Of a stretch of DNA of 10,570 nt, positions 6,069-10,570 are shown in pieces. The notes beneath the pieces were generated by a model, which was not told the DNA's origin, ran no database searches, and saw only the letters and a program-made list of their open reading frames with translations. Location: positions 1-10,570 of the forward strand of contig JAKFXM010000168.1 in the NCBI GenBank assembly GCA_021731385.1, read 5' to 3'. Both the position numbers and the translations under genes were made by a program. The stretch's first letter is position 1, and the number at the start of each line of letters is the position of its first letter. The DNA is from Methanobacteriota archaeon. GTDB taxonomy: Archaea > Altiarchaeota > Altiarchaeia > IMC4 > QMZM01.

Positions 6069-6078
6069 ATTTAATAAA
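6069..6078 (-). promoter_or_regulatory. Candidate box A of the 5S rRNA gene
   Basis: On the minus strand TTTATTAAAT spans about 20-29 bases before the mature 5S 5' end, the spacing expected for an archaeal TATA box with initiation at or near the first base of the RNA. A second AT run (CTATATATTA) directly before the gene is too close to serve. Confidence 0.5.
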
Positions 6079-6100
6079 TACTAGAATTCGTTCTTTTCTT

Positions 6101-6155
6101 TGGGAATCAAAACACTTTCTTTTCTAAAGAAAGGGTTTTGGCGGGAGTCTTCCCA
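6101..6155. repeat. Long hairpin between the intact 5S gene and its 5'-end fragment
   Basis: Arms of 15 bp at 6108-6122 and 6126-6140 pair around a 3-nt loop with one A-G mismatch (CAAAACACTTTCTTT and AAAGAAAGGGTTTTG). An outer pair TGGGAA (6101-6106) / TTCCCA (6150-6155) uses the edge of the truncated 5S copy as one arm. No open frame is carried. It resembles a MITE end or a decayed insertion boundary. Confidence 0.6.
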
Positions 6156-6179
6156 TCCGCTGTGACCGTTGACCAGTAA
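6150..6179 (-). repeat. Truncated 5S rRNA 5' end (30-bp direct repeat)
   Basis: Positions 6150-6179 are identical over 30 bp to 6024-6053. The match is the first 26 nt of 5S rRNA (TGGTCAACGGTCACAGCGG...GGGAA) plus 4 bp upstream. The rest of the gene is missing, so this is a fragment and not a second functional 5S gene. Confidence 0.9.
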
Positions 6180-6194
6180 ATATTAAGAATTTAA

Positions 6195-6243
6195 GATATA
6201 AAAATAGAATTTATTTTTCTTTGTTGTTGAATAAATATAGGGG
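6195..6243 (+). promoter_or_regulatory. Candidate promoter and ribosome-binding site for the phosphopantothenate gene
   Basis: GATATAAAAATAG (6195-6207) is a good archaeal box A about 45-50 bp before the ATG, and AGGGG (6239-6243) gives a Shine-Dalgarno-like site 5 nt before ATG 6249. Both support the use of 6249 despite the unusual N-terminal extension. Confidence 0.45.
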
Positions 6244-6248
6244 TTAGT

Positions 6249-7043
6249 ATGAGATATATTAAGTTTGGTAGTAAACTTAGGGAAGGGGTCAGGAATAACC
6301 TAAAACTGGGGGAAACCGTAGGTTTCCCGCGGTTTGGGAAAATACCGAAATCACACCCAAGATATGAATCCTTAACCTATCGACATAAACTTTTGGATGG
6401 ATTTGGAAGGGGTTATGTCGCGGGAGCAGGGCTTATTGCGCATGGAAGAGGGGAAGCATTTGACTATCTTATTGGCGAAAAGACAACGGAACAGGCCATG
6501 AAAGCTGAGAAAGTAGCAGTAGGAATGCTTTTACTCTCGAAAAATCCGGTAATATCGGTAAACGGTAATGTTGCTGCGTTGGTTCCTAAAGGGATTGTAA
6601 GGCTTTCAAGATTGATAAATGCGAAAATTGAGGTTAATCTTTTTTATAGGACATTAAAAAGAGAAAAATTAATTAAAAATGTTTTAATGAAAAATGGTGC
6701 TAAAGTGGTTCTTGGTGTTGGGAAAAATAACTCTGAAAGAATTCCAGATGTAGATTCCATGCGCGGAAGGGTAGATAAAAGAGGGATATGGGCTGCAGAT
6801 ACCATCCTGATTCCATTGGAGGACGGGGATAGGGCAGAGGCCCTGAGAAAAATAGGCAAGAACATAATTGCAATTGACCTGAATCCATTATCAAGGACAT
6901 CACAGAGTGCGACTATAGCGATTGTTGATAACATAGTCAGGGCAATTCCAAATATGCTGGAATTTGCCAAAGAGATGAAAAAATGGGATAGAAAGGACAT
7001 AAAAGAGTTAATTGAAAATTTTAAGAATAAGAAGAACTCTTAG
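6249..7043 (+). CDS. 4-phosphopantoate--beta-alanine ligase (phosphopantothenate synthetase)
   Basis: The 264-residue protein belongs to the archaeal family (COG1701, former DUF137) that joins 4-phosphopantoate to beta-alanine with ATP, the archaeal route to 4'-phosphopantothenate and CoA. Conserved segments in order are IPKSHPRYESL (32-42), GLIAHGRGEAFDYLIGE (61-77), KNPVISVNGNVAALVP (98-113), NAKIEVNLFYRT (124-135), ILIPLEDGDRAEALRKIGK (186-204), IAIDLNPLSRTSQSATIAIVDN (208-229) and RAIP. Family members usually begin within a few residues of IPKSHPRY, so residues 1-31 (KFGSKLREGVRNNLKLGETV...) are an extra N-terminal piece. No in-frame ATG, GTG or TTG lies closer to IPKSHPRY among codons 22-32. 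The extension contains a perfect DNA hairpin and may stem from an insertion next to the 5S patch. The gene is convergent with the MEMO1 gene. Confidence 0.94.
   Translation: MRYIKFGSKLREGVRNNLKLGETVGFPRFGKIPKSHPRYESLTYRHKLLDGFGRGYVAGAGLIAHGRGEAFDYLIGEKTTEQAMKAEKVAVGMLLLSKNPVISVNGNVAALVPKGIVRLSRLINAKIEVNLFYRTLKREKLIKNVLMKNGAKVVLGVGKNNSERIPDVDSMRGRVDKRGIWAADTILIPLEDGDRAEALRKIGKNIIAIDLNPLSRTSQSATIAIVDNIVRAIPNMLEFAKEMKKWDRKDIKELIENFKNKKNS
6308..6328 (+). repeat. Hairpin within the N-terminal extension of the phosphopantothenate gene
   Basis: GGGAAACC (6310-6317), loop GTA, GGTTTCCC (6321-6328) form a perfect 8-bp stem. The core GGGAAACCGTAGGTTTCCC is close to the minus-strand hairpin at 5482-5512 (GGGAAAACCGTAGGTGTTCC), including the same GTA apex. 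This suggests a dispersed hairpin family or the two ends of a lost element. Confidence 0.55.
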
Positions 7044-7060
7044 GGGTTCACCCCATTTTA
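7043..7060 (+). terminator. Weak terminator-like hairpin between convergent genes
   Basis: GGGG (7043-7046), loop TTCA, CCCC (7051-7054), followed by ATTTTATTCGTTT, directly after the phosphopantothenate stop and before the end of the MEMO1 gene. The stem is only 4 bp; the T-rich tail is the better signal for an archaeal terminator. Confidence 0.3.
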
Positions 7061-7071
7061 TTCGTTTAACT

Positions 7072-7890
7072 CTACCAGATCAAAACACCACCATACCCAA
7101 CAACTGCGCTGTAGTCCTTTGTCACATCCCCCGATGTCCTGTATTTCACAAGTTCTGAATTCTTTGCACCTAAATTCTTGCAGGCATACAACATTGAAGC
7201 GGCAGGGCCAAACCCACACATTGAAATTCCGAGTTCCCTAATTTTCTTGAATAATCTCTCAGGATTCAATTCAAGAATCGCATCCAATGCAATCCCGTCC
7301 TTTTTCTCAGCGGCGCTCTTTGGTTCATAATGGGTTAAATCAGAACTTGCTATTATCACAACCTTCTCCTTGGTCTTCTGAATTCCGGTTGAAATGGCAT
7401 TGCCTATATCATGACATATCTCAAGGAAATTCTCATCAGGGGTATAGTGGCTCATTGCAATCGGGACTATCTGGAATTTTTTGTCAAAGTACTGCAGGAA
7501 TGGAATTTGAACCTCAATTGAATGTTCCCTCTGATGTGCAAATGGATCTGCATTCAGAAATTTCGAATTCAAAAGAATTTCTTTTGCAAGACCCGAATCT
7601 ACTATAACATCGCCAAAGGGCATCCTCCACATGCCCTCATTGAATATTGAAAACTCTGCACCAAGCCCCGTGTGATTCGGGCCGAGGATTACAAAGGTAT
7701 CAGGAATCTTCACCCTTGAGAGAACCGCACCTGCAACCCCGCCGGAGTACATATAGCCTGCATGAGGTGAAAGTAAACCAAGAACCTCCCTCTTGTCTGC
7801 ATTCAAATCAACAAGTTCGGTTATCTGGCTGTTAAGCATCTCAAGGTCATAGTAATAGAACTGCCCCGCCACTGCCGGATTTCTTATCAT
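7072..7890 (-). CDS. amrB: MEMO1 family protein (AmmeMemoRadiSam system protein B)
   Basis: The 272-residue protein matches the MEMO1 family throughout: RNPAVAGQFYY at the start (3-13), LLSPHAGYMYSG (39-50), VILGPNHTG (67-75), REHSIEVQIPFLQYF (121-135), IASSDLTHYE (180-189), GISMCGFGPA (221-230) and the final strand VVGYGGVL. His43, His73 and Cys225 correspond to the metal-binding His, His and Cys described for human MEMO1. The fold is related to extradiol dioxygenases, but the cellular role of the archaeal members is unknown. In many genomes a MEMO protein is found with an AMMECR1 protein and a radical SAM protein; neither is in this window. It lies 4 bp downstream of a small membrane-protein gene on the same strand, so the two are probably cotranscribed. 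No clear Shine-Dalgarno is seen before its ATG. Confidence 0.95.
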   Translation of the reverse strand: MIRNPAVAGQFYYYDLEMLNSQITELVDLNADKREVLGLLSPHAGYMYSGGVAGAVLSRVKIPDTFVILGPNHTGLGAEFSIFNEGMWRMPFGDVIVDSGLAKEILLNSKFLNADPFAHQREHSIEVQIPFLQYFDKKFQIVPIAMSHYTPDENFLEICHDIGNAISTGIQKTKEKVVIIASSDLTHYEPKSAAEKKDGIALDAILELNPERLFKKIRELGISMCGFGPAASMLYACKNLGAKNSELVKYRTSGDVTKDYSAVVGYGGVLIW

Positions 7891-7894
7891 TTTG

Positions 7895-8326
7895 TTAAAG
7901 TAAATTTTTAATATATTTCCGCAACATCGTATATTGTATCAATATTGCCATAGCAAAAATTGCCCCAAAAATAGTCATAAGAAGTTTGTAGATAACTACT
8001 GATTTCAGTATTTCCAATGTATAAAAAAGGGTAGTAATTGCATAGAGAACCACGGCAATACCGATTAATGTCCATACACGGATCATTTTTCGGGTACCCA
8101 AAAATTGTGCAGACCTGACCTTATACTCCAGTTCTTTATCTCTCAATGCGCTGATAATGGCAAGAACAAAGATGCAGGATATCAATACTAAAAAGGCATT
8201 CATTATATCTACAATAATTATAGCCGTATCCCTGTCAGAGGTGCCAATTACAACTACGGAAAGGGCGAATACTATGGAGGACAGGATAATAAGCGGGGGC
8301 AGCGCCTTATTAAATTTATAGGTCAT
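7895..8326 (-). CDS. Small four-helix membrane protein of unknown function
   Basis: I do not recognise this 143-residue protein. Four hydrophobic segments are evident at about 10-28, 34-59, 84-103 and 108-132. A charged loop between the second and third (LRDKELEYKVRSAQFLGTRKMIR, 61-83) and a basic C-terminus (RKYIKNLL) are the non-membrane parts. ATG 8326 is chosen because it is followed directly by the hydrophilic lead MTYKFNK and the first helix. Starting further upstream would overlap the divergent histone gene, and the added sequence looks non-coding. It is the first gene of a likely two-gene transcript with the MEMO1 gene. Its start and the histone start are 62 bp apart. Confidence 0.8.
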   Translation of the reverse strand: MTYKFNKALPPLIILSSIVFALSVVVIGTSDRDTAIIIVDIMNAFLVLISCIFVLAIISALRDKELEYKVRSAQFLGTRKMIRVWTLIGIAVVLYAITTLFYTLEILKSVVIYKLLMTIFGAIFAMAILIQYTMLRKYIKNLL

Positions 8327-8349
8327 TTTACTGATAATATCTTGTTCAT

Positions 8350-8382
8350 TATTAATTAAATATCTCCATTGTAATAAAGGTG
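8350..8382. promoter_or_regulatory. Shared divergent promoter region of histone and membrane-protein genes
   Basis: The palindromic TTAATTAA (8352-8359), within ATTAATTAAATAT, lies about 30 bp from each start codon and could act as box A in both directions. AAAGGTG (8377-8382, beginning with the A at 8376) is a Shine-Dalgarno-like site 6 nt before histone ATG 8389 and supports that start over the GTG at 8380. Confidence 0.45.
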
Positions 8383-8388
8383 AAAAAT

Positions 8389-8592
8389 ATGTCTGAACTG
8401 CCAATTGCACCGATTGAAAGGATTTTGAGGAATGCCGGCGCTCCAAGGGTAAGTACTGAAGGCGCTGAAGCCCTGAAGAAATTGATGGAGGAATTCGCGA
8501 ATGAGATTGCTGTGAAGGCTGTCAAGATGGCAAAGCATGCCGGAAGAAGAACGATAAGGGCGGATGATATAATGATGGCGAAAGAGCAATAG
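8389..8592 (+). CDS. Archaeal histone
   Basis: A 67-residue single histone-fold protein that dimerises and wraps DNA. It reads SELPIAPIERILRNAGAPRVS (2-22) for helix 1 and loop 1, EGAEALKKLMEEFANEIAVKAVKMAKHAGR (24-53) for the long central helix, and RTIRADDIMMA (54-64) for loop 2 and the last helix. Key residues of archaeal histones are in place: PIxRIL at the N-terminus, the loop-1 arginine (R20), and the RTI..DDI signature. There are no tails, and the length is normal. ATG 8389 was preferred to a GTG three codons upstream because histones start with the short PIAP lead and a ribosome-binding site is well spaced. aroK follows after one base, suggesting cotranscription. Confidence 0.96.
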   Translation: MSELPIAPIERILRNAGAPRVSTEGAEALKKLMEEFANEIAVKAVKMAKHAGRRTIRADDIMMAKEQ

Positions 8593-8593
8593 A

Positions 8594-9463
8594 ATGAAAT
8601 CTATTGGAGTTTCTCATGGAGCAGCAACAATAATCAATGCAATGGCAACAGGTAAGGGTGCAGCCTTCGGAATAGGTCTTGAGACAAAGGCAGTTGTTGA
8701 GTTAAATGATTCCGGGGAATTTACTGCAAGGATAAGGAGTCACCCAAAGGAGAGTACAAAATTAATAGAAATTTCTGCAAGAAAGGTCATTGAGCATTTT
8801 GGTCTGAATTACGGGGCAAGGATAGAGACCGAGAGCGATATTCCAATTGCAAGGGGACTGAAGAGCAGCAGCACAGCCGCAAATTCCGTAGTTCTCGCAA
8901 CCGCGAATGCACTCCTTAACTCTGGAAACAAGATTCAATTCGATGACCAACTCCTGATAAATCTTGGTGTAGATGCGGCAGTTGAAGCCGGGGTTACAAT
9001 TACAGGCGCATTTGACGATGCGTCAGCATCATACTTCGGGGGATTTGTTGTTACAGACAACGAAAAAAGAAAAATCCTAAGAGCTGGTGAGATGGAATCC
9101 TCGCTTAAGGTTCTGCTGTTTGTCCCGAAGAAAAAGACATACACCGCAGAAATTGACAAGGAAAGGACAAAAATTCTTTCAAAGGAGATTGAAATTGCAT
9201 GGGATGAGGCACTGAAGGGAAATCTTTATACTGCAATGACACTTAACGGAATCCTGTATTCTGCAATCTTCAGGCAGGATTCAGAAATCGCACTCTCTGC
9301 AATTTCGGCAGGAGCAATTGCTGCTGGTCTTTCAGGAAAGGGACCTGCTGTTGTTGCACTTACCAGGGAAGATTCTGGCAGGATAAAGGATGCATGGAAG
9401 GAATTTAAAGGGGATATTATTGAAACAACGATAAATAACGAAAAGGCAAGGATTCTGGGATGA
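8594..9463 (+). CDS. aroK: Shikimate kinase, archaeal GHMP type
   Basis: The 289-residue protein phosphorylates shikimate to shikimate 3-phosphate in aromatic amino-acid synthesis. It is the archaeal enzyme of the GHMP kinase superfamily, unrelated to bacterial AroK. It opens SHGAATIINAMATGKGAAFGIGLETKA (7-33), has the GHMP ATP-binding motif PIARGLKSSSTAANS (84-98), the GAFDDASASYFGG segment (138-150) with the catalytic-region Asp pair, and the C-terminal motif GLSGKGPAVVAL (245-256). Length and motif order are typical. It starts one base after the histone stop and overlaps the next gene by 4 bp (ATGA), so the three genes form a tight cluster. Confidence 0.95.
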   Translation: MKSIGVSHGAATIINAMATGKGAAFGIGLETKAVVELNDSGEFTARIRSHPKESTKLIEISARKVIEHFGLNYGARIETESDIPIARGLKSSSTAANSVVLATANALLNSGNKIQFDDQLLINLGVDAAVEAGVTITGAFDDASASYFGGFVVTDNEKRKILRAGEMESSLKVLLFVPKKKTYTAEIDKERTKILSKEIEIAWDEALKGNLYTAMTLNGILYSAIFRQDSEIALSAISAGAIAAGLSGKGPAVVALTREDSGRIKDAWKEFKGDIIETTINNEKARILG

Positions 9464-9846
9464 AAATTGTAAATGACACCGGAATAGATGCAGGAAAACT
9501 GAATGAATTTGTAAAAGAACATGATACATCAAATCTTCTCGTATTAATCAAACATACAAGAAAGAGTTCAAAAATTCCATACGGCGGGGTCTGCTACTAC
9601 AGAGACAACAGGATAAGAATTTCGATAAATCCAAAAAATCGCTATCCAATAAAGATAAGGGTAGGCTCGCCATTTGACAAAAACTCATGGAATTATTATC
9701 CAATGAAATCTGCAAATGATTTAATAAATTTCGTCTTTCTTCACGAATTTTCCCATTATCTCGACTACAGGAACGGAATTCCTGTCCGGTGCAAGCAGAC
9801 AAAAGCGGATAAATTCGCGTTGAGAAAGATGGGATTTATACAGTAA
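9460..9846 (+). CDS. Small HExxH putative metalloprotein, function unknown
   Basis: A 128-residue soluble protein with a zincin-type motif HEFSH at 95-99, inside INFVFLHEFSHYLDYRNG (89-106). Upstream is a strand-rich, basic region (YGGVCYYRDNRIRISINPKN, 41-60). A third ligand is not obvious: the segment KQTKADKFALRKMGF (112-126) occupies the place of the E/D helix in small gluzincins and offers only Asp117. It could be a minimal peptidase or a metal-binding protein without proteolysis. I do not recognise a named family. The start overlaps the aroK stop (ATGA), indicating translational coupling with aroK although no metabolic link is evident. It ends the cluster; the accessory regulator-methylase locus follows after 77 bp. 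Confidence 0.8.
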   Translation: MKIVNDTGIDAGKLNEFVKEHDTSNLLVLIKHTRKSSKIPYGGVCYYRDNRIRISINPKNRYPIKIRVGSPFDKNSWNYYPMKSANDLINFVFLHEFSHYLDYRNGIPVRCKQTKADKFALRKMGFIQ

Positions 9847-9879
9847 ATCTCATTATGAAGTGATTTTTATATGTTTATA

Positions 9880-9920
9880 CTTATATATAGCTAAAATGTA
9901 TCTAAGTAGATATATATAAG
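9880..9920 (+). promoter_or_regulatory. Palindromic promoter/operator before the RHH regulator gene
   Basis: CTTATATATA (9880-9889) and TATATATAAG (9911-9920) are perfect inverted repeats. Nested in the spacer is TATCTA-AG-TAGATA (9899-9912). The upstream arm, centred about 40 bp before ATG 9924, suits box A, which would put the inner palindrome over or next to the transcription start. A dimeric ribbon-helix-helix protein binding here and regulating its own operon is plausible but inferred. Confidence 0.5.
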
Positions 9921-9923
9921 AAA

Positions 9924-10109
9924 ATGTCAAAAACAAAAAGAGTTATGGTTTCTTTTACAGAGAATCAATGGGTACTCATGGGAAAATTAAGGGGAGAATT
10001 TGGGGATGGTGATGCAGATATTGTAAGAAATATTGTTTTAGCTTGGCTTGCAGAAAAATCTTTTATTTCTGATACTGTAAAAAATAAAAAGAATTTCAAC
10101 GAGAGGTAA
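9924..10109 (+). CDS. Ribbon-helix-helix (CopG-like) regulator next to a DNA methyltransferase
   Basis: A 61-residue protein with ribbon-helix-helix layout: a basic strand KTKRVMVSFT (3-12), helix A ENQWVLMGKLRGEFG (13-27), turn with GDGD, and helix B ADIVRNIVLAWLAEKSFI (31-48), followed by a lysine/asparagine-rich tail. Small CopG-like proteins directly upstream of modification genes commonly act as expression controllers. Here the stop is 2 bp before the methyltransferase ATG, and the GAGAGG overlapping its last codons serves as the next gene's ribosome-binding site. The palindromes upstream fit autoregulation. Family assignment is by pattern rather than a specific signature. Confidence 0.75.
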   Translation: MSKTKRVMVSFTENQWVLMGKLRGEFGDGDADIVRNIVLAWLAEKSFISDTVKNKKNFNER

Positions 10110-10111
10110 AT

Positions 10112-10570
10112 ATGCAACATCATAGATTAATTTTAGGAGATAGTGAAAAGGTATTAAAGTCATTTCTAGATAATTCAATCCATTTAGCTGTAACTTCTCC
10201 ACCTTATTTTAATGCAAGGGAATATTCTCAATGGCCAACTTTACAAGCATATCTTGAGGATATGAGAAAAATATTTGCTGAAGTTTTCAGAGTTTTAGAT
10301 AATCATAGAGTTTTCGTTCTCAATGTTGGAGATGTTAATTGCCAAATGGGTAAGCAACCCTGGACAAAAAGACGAGTGCCGTTGGGGGCATTATTTACTG
10401 TAATGTGTCAAGAAATCGGGTTTGAATATGTAGATGATTATCTCTGGCATAAGGGCGAACCCCAAAGTTTTAGACATATGAATGGTGGGAAAAACTATCC
10501 ATTCTATCATTATCCTGTAAATTGTTATGAGCATATACTAATATTCCATAAACATGTTCAAGATTTAACA
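10112..10570 (+). CDS. Site-specific DNA methyltransferase, beta class (3' end outside window)
   Basis: The first 153 codons of a DNA-modification enzyme, open at the right edge. The start reads MQHHRLILGDSEKVLKSFLDNSIHLAVTSPPYFNARE when joined; the key element is motif IV TSPPY at residues 28-32, preceded by the GDS...L..N.I.L layout. Further on are LEDMRKIFAEVFRVL (47-61) and FVLNVGDV (66-73). Having the catalytic motif before the AdoMet-binding FxGxG motif is the beta-class order, and the latter should lie downstream. The SPPY form suits N4-cytosine methylases, though adenine methylation cannot be excluded. ATG 10112 has GAGAGG about 5 nt upstream. A restriction endonuclease is not visible but may follow. 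Confidence 0.9.
   Translation, partial: MQHHRLILGDSEKVLKSFLDNSIHLAVTSPPYFNAREYSQWPTLQAYLEDMRKIFAEVFRVLDNHRVFVLNVGDVNCQMGKQPWTKRRVPLGALFTVMCQEIGFEYVDDYLWHKGEPQSFRHMNGGKNYPFYHYPVNCYEHILIFHKHVQDLT

Noticed and set aside
6150..6179. Second 5S rRNA gene
   Set aside because: Only the first 26 nt are present; loops C to E and the 3' strand of the terminal stem are missing.
7287..7835. Plus-strand open frames across the MEMO1 gene
   Set aside because: Antisense shadows; the minus strand carries a complete conserved protein.
8327..8446. Longer start (8446) for the membrane protein
   Set aside because: The additional 40 residues overlap the histone coding sequence and its promoter and precede no conserved feature.

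Overview
The window comes from an AT-rich archaeon, probably a euryarchaeal lineage. The evidence is a one-domain archaeal histone, a GHMP-type archaeal shikimate kinase, an archaeal 4-phosphopantoate--beta-alanine ligase, a MEMO1-family protein, A/T-rich box-A-like promoters, and a solitary 5S rRNA gene with no 16S, 23S or tRNA gene nearby. I cannot name the genus from sequence alone.

Layout. 1-4842: the 3' part of pdxS (pyridoxal-phosphate synthase) and a complete pdxT on the same strand, separated by a cation-transport island. The island holds a Ca2+-ATPase-like P-type pump and, converging on it, a CaCA-family Na+/Ca2+ antiporter broken by an in-frame TGA between its two homologous halves. 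The pump gene carries an 80-bp palindromic element made of three 11-bp stems, inserted within the open frame. 4850-6180: an accessory patch around a complete 119-nt 5S rRNA gene (minus strand). Extra copies of the 5S 3' end lie at about 4865 and 5454, and an extra copy of its 5' end lies at 6150. These fragments bracket an AbrB-RelE-type toxin-antitoxin pair and a small frameshifted orphan gene, and several strong hairpins are interspersed. 6249-7890: phosphopantothenate (CoA) synthesis gene with an unusual N-terminal extension, facing a MEMO1-family gene. 7895-9846: a small membrane protein upstream of the MEMO1 gene, divergent from a tight histone - shikimate kinase - HExxH protein cluster. 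9880-end: a ribbon-helix-helix regulator and the start of a beta-class DNA methyltransferase, probably the front end of a restriction-modification locus, with palindromic candidate operators upstream.

How it fits together. The core genes supply cofactors and aromatic precursors (PLP, CoA, shikimate-3-phosphate) plus chromatin. The accessory genes (toxin-antitoxin, orphan gene, regulator-methylase) and the repeats mark places where DNA has been gained. The most unusual signals are the 5S-terminus repeats that divide the TA pair and the orphan gene into cassette-like units, and the three-stem palindromic insert carried in frame by the P-type ATPase gene.
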